A program made the position numbers and the translations under genes. 64,000 nt of DNA from an uncultured Carboxylicivirga sp. (GTDB lineage Bacteria; Bacteroidota; Bacteroidia; Bacteroidales; Marinilabiliaceae), in NCBI GenBank assembly GCA_947491945.1, contig CANLLN010000004.1, forward strand, positions 124,001 to 188,000, given 5' to 3'. The notes beneath the pieces are model-generated. The model was not told the origin of the DNA, did not search any database, and saw only the letters and a program-made list of their open reading frames with translations. This document shows positions 53,250-61,671 of this stretch, one piece after another (the stretch's first letter is position 1; each line of letters begins with the position of its first letter).

Positions 53250-54497
53250 TTAGCTGATAACTCCATTTAAAATGGTCGTTTCCACCTTATTTTCGCCGTA
53301 GGCATAGGGCAGGTACTCAATGCCCGGAATGGGCTTGGTGATTACCAGGTTGGCTTTTTTGCCAATACAGATAGAGCCCAGTTCTTTATCAACACCCATG
53401 GCGTAAGCTGTGTTTTTTGTTACGGCATGAATCACCTCTTCCGGCAGCATACGGTATAAAACGCTGCCCATGGACATTATTAGCTGCATGTTACCCGATG
53501 GTGATGAGCCCGGGTTGTAATCGGAGGCCAAAGCCACGGGTAATCCGGCCTCCATCATTTTACGGGCCGGTGCATAGGCCATGTTCAGGAAGAAGGCAGC
53601 GCCCGGCAGGATGGTGGGCATGGTGCCCGAATCTTTCAGCGCCCGAATCTCATCCTCACCTGTATATTCCAGATGATCGACCGATAGCGCGCGGTGCTGA
53701 ACGCCCACTTGTATGCCACCCGAATAATCCAGCTCATTGGCATGTATCTTAGGGCGTAGACCATATTTAGCGGCTGCATTCAATATGCGATCGGTATCCT
53801 CTACCGAGAAGAAACCTACATCGCAGAATACATCCACATAATCGGCCAATTGTTCTTTGGCTACAGCTGGTAGCATTTCGTTAATAATCAAATCAACATA
53901 TTTCTCCTGTTGCCCGCGGTATTCCAGGGGAATGGAGTGTGCACCCAGGAAAGTTGATTTTATGCTTAGTGGGCTGGCTTCTTTCAGACGCTTAATGACC
54001 CGCAGCATCTTGAGTTCGCTTTCCAGTGTCAGTCCGTATCCACTTTTAATTTCAACCGCACCGGTGCCCCACTTGATGATTTCCTGTAAGCGAAGCATGG
54101 CATCATCGAAGAGCTGCTCCTCACTGGCTGTTTGCATTAGCTTGGCCGAATTAAGGATGCCACCGCCGCGCGCAGCTATCTCTTCGTAACTCAAACCTTT
54201 GATTTTATCTACATACTCTACATCGCGGCTTTGGGGATATACCAAATGGGTATGTGAGTCGCACCAGGCGGGCAACACGAGTCTGTCAGTGGCATCAATT
54301 ACTTCGATGTTGTCAGGTAAGGCTGCCTTATTTAGCTCTGCCATGTTACCGTACGACTCGATTGTTTCACCTTTGATAAGCAGGTAGGCGTTTTTAAGAG
54401 ATGGTAAATGCGCCATCTGCGCCCCGGCAATAAAGGATTGGTGCTCTTGCTCAACCTGAATAAGTTGTTTTATATTCTTGATTAATAGTTGCTTCAT
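53250..54497 (-). CDS. hutI: Imidazolonepropionase
   Basis: Third step of histidine degradation, hydrolysing 4-imidazolone-5-propionate to formiminoglutamate, the substrate of the downstream FtcD. Amidohydrolase fold with the metal-binding DSHTHLVYPQSRDVEYVD (about 80-97), FLGAHSIPLEYRGQQEKYVD (about 185-204), HANELDYSGGIQ and ALASDYNPGSSPSGNM motifs. Start ATG at 54497 (MKQLLIKNIKQLIQ) is preferred; a start 7 codons upstream at 54518 is possible. Length about 415 residues is typical. Divergent from the YfcC-type permease gene. Confidence 0.95.
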   Translation of the reverse strand: MKQLLIKNIKQLIQVEQEHQSFIAGAQMAHLPSLKNAYLLIKGETIESYGNMAELNKAALPDNIEVIDATDRLVLPAWCDSHTHLVYPQSRDVEYVDKIKGLSYEEIAARGGGILNSAKLMQTASEEQLFDDAMLRLQEIIKWGTGAVEIKSGYGLTLESELKMLRVIKRLKEASPLSIKSTFLGAHSIPLEYRGQQEKYVDLIINEMLPAVAKEQLADYVDVFCDVGFFSVEDTDRILNAAAKYGLRPKIHANELDYSGGIQVGVQHRALSVDHLEYTGEDEIRALKDSGTMPTILPGAAFFLNMAYAPARKMMEAGLPVALASDYNPGSSPSGNMQLIMSMGSVLYRMLPEEVIHAVTKNTAYAMGVDKELGSICIGKKANLVITKPIPGIEYLPYAYGENKVETTILNGVIS

Positions 54498-54698
54498 AAG
54501 AATTTTATTTTGCTCCATTTCAAGGATTTAAAAGTAGGATAATTGTAGATGGTATGTCTATGATTTTAATCAATTCAGCTTGTACTGAATTGTAGTGCAC
54601 TAATAACATTTTGCGAGAATGCGTCCTGTGGAGTTGTTGAATGCATTTGGATGAAACGCTTAATAAATATAAGATGGGTAACAGTAAAATTAAAATCC

Positions 54699-54706
54699 TA
54701 TTTTTG
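54699..54706 (+). promoter_or_regulatory. Putative -7 promoter box of the permease gene
   Basis: TATTTTTG ends 53 nt before the ATG at 54760 and matches TAnnTTTG. The -33 region lacks a clear TTTG. Confidence 0.35.
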
Positions 54707-54759
54707 TGCTTCGTCTAATTTTCTTGATACCTATATCTTGAGTCTAACATCTTAAAGAA

Positions 54760-56349
54760 ATGTTTAAAAAAGTACCGCATACCTACGTTATTATTTTCTC
54801 TCTAATTGTATTTGCTGCCATTTTAACCTGGCTGGTTCCGGGCGGTGAATACGTGGAAGAAACCACCGTTGTTAATGGTGTTGAGCAAACACAGTTGGTG
54901 TTTAAAACCATTGAAAGTCAGCCACAGACCTGGGAGGTGTTTGCGGCCATGGTAAATGGTTTCGAAAAAGGAGCTGGTATTATTGTTTTTATCCTAATGA
55001 TTGGCGGAGCCTTCTGGATAATGAATGATTCGAAGGCTGTTGATGTGGGTATTTTTTCCTTTTTGAATTTTGTGAAGCGGCTCGATCACTTTAAGCTTAT
55101 ACGGATGATGGGAGCCAATAACCTGATACTAACGCTTATTATGCTGATGTTCTCGGTATTTGGTGCTGTGTTTGGCATGAGTGAAGAAACCATTGCCTTT
55201 ATGGTAGTACTGATTCCTCTGGCTATCTCAATGGGCTACGACAGTATCACCGGAGTGGGTATTGTGTATCTGGCGGCTCACCTGGGCTTTGCCGGTGCTG
55301 TACTCAATCCATTCACCATAGGCATAGCACAGGGTCTGGCCGATCTGCCGTTGTTCTCTGGCTTTGAATATCGCCTGGTATGCTGGGTGATTATTAACAT
55401 AGTGGGATTTGCATACATACTAATTTATGCTCGTAAGGTAAAGCGCAATCCCAAGTCATCGCCTGTTTATCATGAGGATGCCTACTGGCGCAATCGAGCA
55501 GCAACGCAGCTTGAAGATATTGATAAGGCAACACCGCGCGCTGCCTGGTGGGCCTATGGTCTCACTGCATTGGCCCTTGTTTTGTTTGCGCTGATGCATC
55601 AGCAAACTACCCTGAAGATTGGAGGTGGCGAAGGCATTACCTGGCCTGTTATGCCAATTATGGCCGGTATTTTTATCCTTACAGGTTTCCTATCGTTGCG
55701 TAAGAAAGTGCATTTTTTTATTCTTAACCTACTGGCCTTTACTATTTTGTTTTTGGTGATTGGGGTGATGGGTTATGCCTGGTATATCACTGAAATAGCG
55801 GCCTTGTTCCTTGCCATGGGCATTCTCTCGGGCATAGCCATGGGCAACGATGCCAATCAAATTACCAAACTCTTTCTGGAGGGTGCTAAAGATATTATGT
55901 CGGCGGCTCTTGTGGTAGGCCTGGCCGGTGGCATTATTGTCATCCTCGAAGATGGGAAGATTGTACATACCATACTACATGCTCTGGCACAGTCCATGAG
56001 TGATTTGGGCAATATCGCCTCGGTAGGTATCATGTATGGTATTCAAACCATGATTAATATTTTTATTCCCAGCGGCTCGGCTAAAGCGGCTCTGACCATG
56101 CCCATTATGGCACCTTTCAGTGATTTGATAGGTCTGTCGCGTCAGGCAACTGTTATGGCCTTCCAGTTTGGCGACGGCTTTACCAATATGATAACACCTA
56201 CTTCGCCGGTTTTGATTGGCGTTTTGGGCGTTGCCAAAGTGCCCTATACCAAATGGTTTAAGTGGGCTGCTCCATTAATTGTTATGCTTATTGTGTTGGG
56301 TTTCCTTTTGTTGATACCTACGGTTACCATGACCTTGAATGGTTTTTAA
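54760..56349 (+). CDS. YfcC/DcuC-family basic amino acid or C4-dicarboxylate permease
   Basis: A 529-residue polytopic membrane protein of the C4-dicarboxylate anaerobic carrier family (PF03606; YfcC-like). N-terminal VPHTYVIIFSLIVFAAILTW with LVPGGEY, then GVFGMSEETIAFMVVLIPL-type and FIPSGSAKAALTMPIMAPFS motifs are the family's conserved re-entrant regions; about 12-14 hydrophobic segments are visible. The substrate class ranges over dicarboxylates and arginine/ornithine in related proteins. Its position, divergent to hutI and ftcD, makes histidine or a histidine-pathway compound a plausible substrate, but this is inference. No regulator gene is adjacent. Confidence 0.9.
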   Translation: MFKKVPHTYVIIFSLIVFAAILTWLVPGGEYVEETTVVNGVEQTQLVFKTIESQPQTWEVFAAMVNGFEKGAGIIVFILMIGGAFWIMNDSKAVDVGIFSFLNFVKRLDHFKLIRMMGANNLILTLIMLMFSVFGAVFGMSEETIAFMVVLIPLAISMGYDSITGVGIVYLAAHLGFAGAVLNPFTIGIAQGLADLPLFSGFEYRLVCWVIINIVGFAYILIYARKVKRNPKSSPVYHEDAYWRNRAATQLEDIDKATPRAAWWAYGLTALALVLFALMHQQTTLKIGGGEGITWPVMPIMAGIFILTGFLSLRKKVHFFILNLLAFTILFLVIGVMGYAWYITEIAALFLAMGILSGIAMGNDANQITKLFLEGAKDIMSAALVVGLAGGIIVILEDGKIVHTILHALAQSMSDLGNIASVGIMYGIQTMINIFIPSGSAKAALTMPIMAPFSDLIGLSRQATVMAFQFGDGFTNMITPTSPVLIGVLGVAKVPYTKWFKWAAPLIVMLIVLGFLLLIPTVTMTLNGF

Positions 56350-56362
56350 TAGCACGTTTTAT

Positions 56363-56403
56363 GGGGTTTAGGTTGACGGCATTATGATTTTTCACTAAAC
56401 CCC
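56363..56403 (+). terminator. Hairpin after the permease gene
   Basis: GGGGTTTAG (56363-56371) pairs with CTAAACCCC (56395-56403) around a 23-nt loop, 14 nt past the stop codon. The following T tract is weak. Confidence 0.4.
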
Positions 56404-56515
56404 TCTATCTACTTCCAAAAGGGAGTAGAATCAAATTACTTGTGTATTTTTATGTTTTTTATTCCCTTTGCTTGATGAAGGGAACAATCAATACGAATCA
56501 TTTCAAGTATCTGTT

Positions 56516-57067
56516 ATGTGTAAAACGAAGCCTCAGGAAGTAATTCGCTTTTGCCCGCGATGTGGCAGTAATCAATTTATTGCGCAGGATGGTAAGTCCT
56601 TTAAATGTCAAGACTGTTATTTTCATTTTTTTGTTAATTCGGCCTGCGCCGTTGCTGGAATAATCATTAACGAAAAGGGGGAGATGCTGCTGACACGAAG
56701 GGCTTTTGACCCGCATGCAGGTATGCTTGATTTGCCCGGTGGTTTCGTTGATCCAGGCGAGCGAGCGGAGGCGGCTTTGGTACGGGAAATTAAGGAGGAG
56801 CTGAATCTGGAAGTTATTGACCTGCGTTTTCTGGCTTCCTATCCCAATGAGTATGTGTTCTCGGGATACACGGTATACACTACCGATTTGGGTTTTGTAT
56901 GCCGCGTGGCTAACTTTGATAATATGCATGCACAGGACGATATCAGTGGCTATGAATTTATTCACCCTGAAGCTATCGATTTTGAGCAGATAAGTGCAGG
57001 CTCCATCGCACGTCTGATAGAGACCTATGTGGCCATTGGTGCCCACCATCGAAAAACCCATCGCTAA
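56516..57067 (+). CDS. NUDIX hydrolase with N-terminal zinc ribbon
   Basis: From ATG 56516 (MCKTKPQEVIRFCPRCGSNQ) 183 residues; an alternative TTG start 16 codons earlier exists. A four-Cys zinc ribbon (C13, C16, C31, C34) precedes a NUDIX domain with the box GGFVDPGERAEAALVREIKE (matching G-x5-E-x7-REUxEE). Such zinc-ribbon NUDIX proteins include NADH-pyrophosphatase-like enzymes, but the SQPWPFPxS-type NudC motif is not seen, so the substrate is open (nucleoside diphosphate linked to some moiety X). It converges with the DUF4251 gene. Confidence 0.9.
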   Translation: MCKTKPQEVIRFCPRCGSNQFIAQDGKSFKCQDCYFHFFVNSACAVAGIIINEKGEMLLTRRAFDPHAGMLDLPGGFVDPGERAEAALVREIKEELNLEVIDLRFLASYPNEYVFSGYTVYTTDLGFVCRVANFDNMHAQDDISGYEFIHPEAIDFEQISAGSIARLIETYVAIGAHHRKTHR

Positions 57068-57091
57068 GGCCAGTCTGTGCACCGGCCTTAG
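57064..57091. terminator. Hairpin between NUDIX and DUF4251 genes
   Basis: CTAAGGCC (57064-57071) pairs with GGCCTTAG (57084-57091) around a 12-nt loop and includes the NUDIX stop codon. Lacks a strong U tract. Confidence 0.45.
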
Positions 57092-57107
57092 TAACCAGGC
57101 TTATGCT

Positions 57108-57674
57108 TTATATTATCGGAGTTCCCTTGTAAACATTAGACATGGAAACAGGTAGTAGTATGCCTCTGTATTGCACTCTACGCGAGGTGTTTCCCTGCAC
57201 TGAGGCATTGGCAATCTGTCCGCTGGCATTGCTGTCAAGTCGAATATCGAACGAGCCAAGAGCCGATGTGATATATACTGTGATAAAATAAGTTCCTTTT
57301 TTGTCGTTTTTCTTTACCTCGTACTTGCTAACACGTCCACGAACCGATACGCCCCCAACACCATTCTGTCCCATTCCGGTACTAGAACCCAGCTGAACAA
57401 AGGCTTCATCGCCTTCAACAGCAATAAAGTTCAAGTTGCTGTTTACATTCACCGAAGCACCTCTTTTGTTTTGTAGTACGTTGGCCTCCAGTACCCATTG
57501 TTGTTCGTCTATGGCCACTTCCAGCAGCTTGGATAATTCAGCTGTGCGTTCTGCCTGCTCTTGTTTTTGGAGGGCGCGCCGTTCTTTGCGAGTCATTTTT
57601 TCTGTCTGGTTCTCTTGTGCCATACTCAGTAGTGAGAAAGCTACCAACAGGCTGAATAATGCTAGTTTTTTCAT
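57108..57674 (-). CDS. DUF4251 family exported protein
   Basis: 188 residues with signal peptide (MKKLALFSLLVAFSLLSMAQ), a highly charged helix (KMTRKERRALQKQEQAERTA) and a beta domain matching DUF4251 (WVLEANVLQNKRGASVNVNS, NFIAVEGDEAFVQLGSSTGM, GVGGVSVRGRVSKYEVKKND). Function of the family is unknown; it is mainly found in Bacteroidota envelopes. The PagL-like gene lies upstream on the same strand, its stop (57721) 47 nt before this start, so the two may be co-transcribed or this gene may use the internal box at 57716-57723. Confidence 0.85.
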   Translation of the reverse strand: MKKLALFSLLVAFSLLSMAQENQTEKMTRKERRALQKQEQAERTAELSKLLEVAIDEQQWVLEANVLQNKRGASVNVNSNLNFIAVEGDEAFVQLGSSTGMGQNGVGGVSVRGRVSKYEVKKNDKKGTYFITVYITSALGSFDIRLDSNASGQIANASVQGNTSRRVQYRGILLPVSMSNVYKGTPII

Positions 57675-57715
57675 GGTGATTTGTTAAAAGTGTTTGTGTT
57701 TTAGCTTGTAATGAT

Positions 57716-57723
57716 CAAACTTA
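57716..57723 (-). promoter_or_regulatory. Possible internal -7 box upstream of the DUF4251 gene
   Basis: TAAGTTTG on the minus strand matches TAnnTTTG and overlaps the end of the PagL-like gene. No -33 element visible. Confidence 0.25.
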
Positions 57724-58935
57724 ATGCCATTTTATTCGATAGCCGATGTTCCATTCAATCACTTCGGCCACCGAAAAGTTGTGAGCCCGGACCAGCAGTC
57801 CTGCATACAGGTTGTTTTTAAAGTGGTATTTCAAGCCAAACTTCTGATACATCAGGGGGTTGGCATTCTCTCCCTTGTGGCGTAATACCAGGAAGCCGAG
57901 GTAGGAGGCGATGGACAGGCGGTCGATGGCAAATTCATAGGTGCCATATAAACCCAGCATCATTTTATCGGCTGTTTTATCGGCAAATTCCACGGTGGGT
58001 TCCAGACTACCGTCTTCCGGATAGGTGATTTTAACATTGGCTTTTTCATCGTAGCTAAGGTCAAAGCCGGCACCAAACTTATTTTTCCAGGTTGTCTGCT
58101 TTAAAAATGCGGCCGACAGGTTTACGTAATTGTGCATCACATCGGCTGCTCCCTTGGGATCATCAGGATTGGCAGGCGTGTTGATGTTGTCGTACAGTAG
58201 GTTGCTCGATCCGGAGCCCAGTTGAATAGCCACCTCATAGTGCTGTTCGTAGGCCGGTTGGGGTTTTCTAATCAGCAAAGGGCGATCCTTAAAATGATAG
58301 CTTAACTCAATTGATGGAGACAGCAGGTTAATGCCGCTGTTGGGTTTTTTGGTACCCCCATTGGAAAAATGAGTAAAGCCGAAGGAGCCCCGCAGGTCAA
58401 AGCGCGGGCTAAGATGGTATTCATAGAACATGTTGGCATCGATATACACCGTTCGGTACGAGCCAATGGCAACGTTAAAGGGATTATTATATTTGTCATA
58501 AGGCTCCCAGTTGTAGGTTAACCCAAAGCCCAACTCGTAGCCCCACAGGCCGCGTTTGCCTCTTTTTAAGGGGAAGCCCATAAAGCCGTAGAGCGCCGTT
58601 GGTTTGCCTAATTCTTTAACATTAAAAAAGTTGGCATTGTAAAAAGCAACACCATAATATGGGAAGTTGAAGATATGGTGCCACTCTTTGCTACCATCGG
58701 TTTGTACACCATAGCTAATGGTTAGCGCCTGATAGTAGTCGATGATCTGGTTGGCCTCGTTTTCTCCTTTTACAAAATCATTGGTCTGTAACACCCGGCC
58801 TGCATGATACCGTGCAGCTACAGCGTTATAGCGTTTGGGTTTCTTCTTGTTCTTAAGCGAGTCTTCTTTGCTTGTTTGTTGGGCATAGACTGACAAGGTC
58901 ATGGCCATCAGCAGTAGGGTGAATCGTATTCTCAT
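57721..58935 (-). CDS. PagL-like lipid A 3-O-deacylase / acyloxyacyl hydrolase
   Basis: 404 residues with signal peptide (MRIRFTLLLMAMTLSVYAQQ) and an outer-membrane beta-barrel pattern. The PagL catalytic motif appears as FGFTHFSNGGTKKPNSGINL with His189 and Ser191; an acidic partner may be Glu210. PagL-type enzymes remove the 3-O-acyl chain of lipid A in the outer membrane. The protein is roughly twice the length of Pseudomonas PagL, with a long second half that looks like additional barrel strands. It is followed by the DUF4251 gene. Confidence is high for the family, moderate for the exact reaction. Confidence 0.8.
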   Translation of the reverse strand: MRIRFTLLLMAMTLSVYAQQTSKEDSLKNKKKPKRYNAVAARYHAGRVLQTNDFVKGENEANQIIDYYQALTISYGVQTDGSKEWHHIFNFPYYGVAFYNANFFNVKELGKPTALYGFMGFPLKRGKRGLWGYELGFGLTYNWEPYDKYNNPFNVAIGSYRTVYIDANMFYEYHLSPRFDLRGSFGFTHFSNGGTKKPNSGINLLSPSIELSYHFKDRPLLIRKPQPAYEQHYEVAIQLGSGSSNLLYDNINTPANPDDPKGAADVMHNYVNLSAAFLKQTTWKNKFGAGFDLSYDEKANVKITYPEDGSLEPTVEFADKTADKMMLGLYGTYEFAIDRLSIASYLGFLVLRHKGENANPLMYQKFGLKYHFKNNLYAGLLVRAHNFSVAEVIEWNIGYRIKWH

Positions 58936-59034
58936 GAATAGCGTAATGGTTAAAACGTATTTTATGAATCAAAATATAAAATTAAAGTTTTGAAACATGA
59001 TGTCCATCATGCAACAAAAAAGATGGCCTAAAGT

Positions 59035-59937
59035 TTATTTTTTCTTGATATTGAAAAGGCCATACATTACCACGGAGGCACCAATGATTAACATTCCTGC
59101 CAAGGATGTGATGTTAGGTGTTTCATCGGGTAGCACCAGCCAGCTTAAAGTGGCGCCGAATACCGGAATAATGAATTTATAGATATTCAGATCTGATACC
59201 TTAACATGTTCTTTCTGAAGCAGGAAAAACCAGATGGAGAAGGCGGCTGCCGATAAAAAGCTAAGCCATGAGAGGGCGATGTAGTATTCACCCGGAAAAA
59301 TGAAACCTTTAAAAGGCTCTATCAATAAGGAAACCAGAAACAGCAGAAAACCACCTATCATCATCTGTGCCGCACTGAGAATGATGGGAGAGATCTGCTT
59401 ATTGTTTTTACTTACAAATACATTGCCCATGCCCGAGGCGATGTTGGCCAGCACCAGCAGTGCCATGCCCAGCAGCTCGCTCCAGCTGCCCGGGCCAGCC
59501 AGCCCTTTGGGCAGGGCAATCAAAGCAATGCCGCCAATGCCTGAGGAGATAATCAATAGTTTGCGAAGGCTCATTTTGTCGTTGCTCATCATCCAGTGTG
59601 CGGTTAATGCAGCAAATAAAGGTTGCGAGCCAATGATGATGGCCGCCAGTGATCCATCGATCAAATCAACACCTGTGTAAAACAGGGCATATAGAATGAA
59701 AGTCTGGAAGAAAGAGATTTTAATAATCAGCCATAGGTTGCTGCTCACAACGCGGTAAAAGCGGGATAAGGATTTAGTGAAGGGTAACAGTAATACACCG
59801 GAAAAGAAAAAGCGCAGGCCGGCAAACTGCAAAGGAGTGGTGTATTGAAGGCCAATTTTAATGCCCACAAAGGCGGTTGACCATAACAGGCAGGCCACAA
59901 TGGCCAATAGTGTGGTTTTAATGGTGTCTTTATGCAT
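59035..59937 (-). CDS. EamA/DMT-family transporter
   Basis: 300 residues with about ten TM helices in two EamA-type halves, each about five helices. Opening LLAIVACLLWSTAFVGIKIG and the mid-protein SELLGMALLVLANIASGMGN are typical of the drug/metabolite transporter superfamily. Export of amino acids or other small metabolites is usual for this family; substrate not determinable. Start ATG at 59937 with an AT-rich upstream and a promoter-like box; divergent from the pseudouridine synthase gene, with 74 nt between the starts. Confidence 0.88.
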   Translation of the reverse strand: MHKDTIKTTLLAIVACLLWSTAFVGIKIGLQYTTPLQFAGLRFFFSGVLLLPFTKSLSRFYRVVSSNLWLIIKISFFQTFILYALFYTGVDLIDGSLAAIIIGSQPLFAALTAHWMMSNDKMSLRKLLIISSGIGGIALIALPKGLAGPGSWSELLGMALLVLANIASGMGNVFVSKNNKQISPIILSAAQMMIGGFLLFLVSLLIEPFKGFIFPGEYYIALSWLSFLSAAAFSIWFFLLQKEHVKVSDLNIYKFIIPVFGATLSWLVLPDETPNITSLAGMLIIGASVVMYGLFNIKKK

Positions 59938-59957
59938 GTTTTTTTTGAATAAGATGG

Positions 59958-59965
59958 CAAAAGTA
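59958..59965 (-). promoter_or_regulatory. Putative -7 promoter box of the EamA gene
   Basis: TACTTTTG on the minus strand, 20 nt before the ATG at 59937, matches TAnnTTTG. The -33 element is not evident. Confidence 0.3.
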
Positions 59966-59999
59966 CAAAGTATTTTATAAGAATGAAGGAGGAAGCCTT

Positions 60000-60007
60000 T
60001 ATCTTTG
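60000..60007 (+). promoter_or_regulatory. Putative -7 promoter box of the pseudouridine synthase gene
   Basis: TATCTTTG is an exact TAnnTTTG match ending only 4 nt before the ATG at 60012. If used, the transcript would be leaderless or start within the first codons. Confidence 0.35.
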
Positions 60008-60011
60008 CTGC

Positions 60012-60719
60012 ATGCAGTTATGTAATAAGGATGTTCTGTACCAGGACGATTACCTGGTAGCCGTAAATAAACCGGTTGATTTGCCGGTTCATAAGAATGA
60101 TTTTATGCCCGCCGATGCCGATTACCTCACTAAGCTGGTGGGACAGCTGACAGATAGGCCGGTGTTTCCGGTTCACCGTCTCGATGCCAAAACATCGGGA
60201 TTAATCGTACTGGCTTTCTCCCGTGAAGTAGCTGCTGCTTTGGCTAAGCAGTTCGAACAGCGTAAAGTGGATAAAAGTTATATGCTTCTTTGTAAAGGCG
60301 TACCGGGCGAAGGTGTTTTTACCAACGAGGTACTCATAAAAAAGAAGAAAAAACGACAGGCCGCCCGCACGGCATATAAAACAATTACCACCATTGAAAC
60401 AGGAATCTCTTATAAGCAGGAAGAGAATGTGGCTATCAGTCTGGTGAAGGCAATGCCTGAGACAGGTCGCTGGCACCAATTGCGGCAGCATTTTGCTTTT
60501 AACCGAACAGACATTCTGGGAGATACGCAACACGGTGACTGGACCCTGAATAAAATTATGACGGAACTAAGCGGTGTGAAGCGATTACTGCTGCATGCAG
60601 AGAGTCTTACCTTTCAACATCCGGAGAGTAAGGAAAAAATAAGCCTCGCGGCACCATTGCCCGAGGCTTTTGATCTCTTGCTTAAACAATTGGCTGGGTG
60701 TCAGTACGTGGCGCCTTAA
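60012..60719 (+). CDS. RluA-family pseudouridine synthase
   Basis: 235 residues, converting uridine to pseudouridine in RNA. The catalytic Asp is in the motif FPVHRLDAKTSGLIVLAFSR (Asp58), and the second motif GRWHQLRQHFAFNRTDILGD is conserved; both are RluA-type. The compact size without an S4 domain and the N-terminal VLYQDDYLVAVNKPVDLPVH resemble TruC (tRNA position 65), which is only a suggestion. The last 38 nt overlap the end of the YitT gene in convergent orientation. No oddity in the catalytic region. Confidence 0.92.
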   Translation: MQLCNKDVLYQDDYLVAVNKPVDLPVHKNDFMPADADYLTKLVGQLTDRPVFPVHRLDAKTSGLIVLAFSREVAAALAKQFEQRKVDKSYMLLCKGVPGEGVFTNEVLIKKKKKRQAARTAYKTITTIETGISYKQEENVAISLVKAMPETGRWHQLRQHFAFNRTDILGDTQHGDWTLNKIMTELSGVKRLLLHAESLTFQHPESKEKISLAAPLPEAFDLLLKQLAGCQYVAP

Positions 60720-61599
60720 TGCTTTTTTTGCTGCTGCGAGGCGGCTTATACTCATCGAAGCCTTGTCCGTATACTGCCATTACGTTGGCCACTGAAATGA
60801 AGGCATCCGGGTCCACTTCTTTAATGATTTGAAACACCATGTGCGACTCTGATTTTTTTACGATGGTGATGATGAATTCGCGATCGCCGGCATAGTAGTA
60901 GCCGCGCCCCTTTAGGAAACTGAGACCCCGGTTGATCTGCGATGATAGTTTATGGGCGATTTCCTTAGGTTTTTGTGAGATGATAAGAATCTGAACCGAC
61001 TGTCGTGAGCCGGTAAGCAGCATGTCGGCGATGTAAGACATTAAGCCGATTACCACAAAGCCAAATACCATGGTTTCCAGTGATTTGAAGACGATGAGTG
61101 AGGAGCTGATGATAAATACATCGAGGAACATCATGATGCGTCCCGGGCTAATGTTGTGATTCTTATTGATGATCATGGCAACAATTTCGGTACCGCCCGT
61201 GCTACCGCCCTGAACAAATAAAATGCCGATACTGGCCCCTACTAAACCGCCTCCGATAATGGCTGCCATAAAGCGATCGCTAACAATGGGCTCGGTAATG
61301 AAATAAGGGAAAACAGTTATAAATAGCGACAGGGTGACCAACGAGTAGATGGTTTTAAAGCCAAAGCCTTTGCCCAGCACCTTCATGGAGAGTAGGATAA
61401 GAACGCCGTTGATAGCCAGGTTAGTTGGGCCAACCGGTAAATCAAAAATAAAATAGAGCAAGGAGGAAAGCCCCATTACGCCACCGCCTACAATGTCGCA
61501 GGGAATAATAAAGCCGGTCCAGCCCACAGCACTTACCATCAGACCCAGCGTGATGATGGCATAGCTTTTTAATTCTTTAAAGATTTCGATTCGTGTCAT
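60682..61599 (-). CDS. YitT family membrane protein (DUF161/DUF2179)
   Basis: 305 residues: six hydrophobic segments in the N-terminal two-thirds (VGWTGFIIPCDIVGGGVMGL with the family GVxGL motif, and VQGGSTGGTEIVAMIINKNH with the conserved GGTD/E-like STGGTE), then a cytoplasmic DUF2179 domain at the C-terminus (GLSFLKGRGYYYAGDREFII). Membrane protein of unknown transport or sensor function. It ends inside the convergent pseudouridine synthase gene (38-nt overlap). A hairpin upstream separates it from the GNAT-like gene. Confidence 0.88.
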   Translation of the reverse strand: MTRIEIFKELKSYAIITLGLMVSAVGWTGFIIPCDIVGGGVMGLSSLLYFIFDLPVGPTNLAINGVLILLSMKVLGKGFGFKTIYSLVTLSLFITVFPYFITEPIVSDRFMAAIIGGGLVGASIGILFVQGGSTGGTEIVAMIINKNHNISPGRIMMFLDVFIISSSLIVFKSLETMVFGFVVIGLMSYIADMLLTGSRQSVQILIISQKPKEIAHKLSSQINRGLSFLKGRGYYYAGDREFIITIVKKSESHMVFQIIKEVDPDAFISVANVMAVYGQGFDEYKPPRSSKKSIKAPRTDTQPIV

Positions 61600-61616
61600 T
61601 AGTGTTTAACATTAAA

Positions 61617-61643
61617 AAAGGCGCTTGTCAAACAAGCACCTTT
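61617..61643 (-). terminator. Terminator of the GNAT-like gene
   Basis: AAAGGCGCTTGT (61617-61628) pairs with ACAAGCACCTTT (61632-61643) with one C-A mismatch and a 3-nt loop, followed on the minus strand by U6. Confidence 0.75.
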
Positions 61644-61671
61644 CATTCAATTTATTATCTATTGTCTTTGG

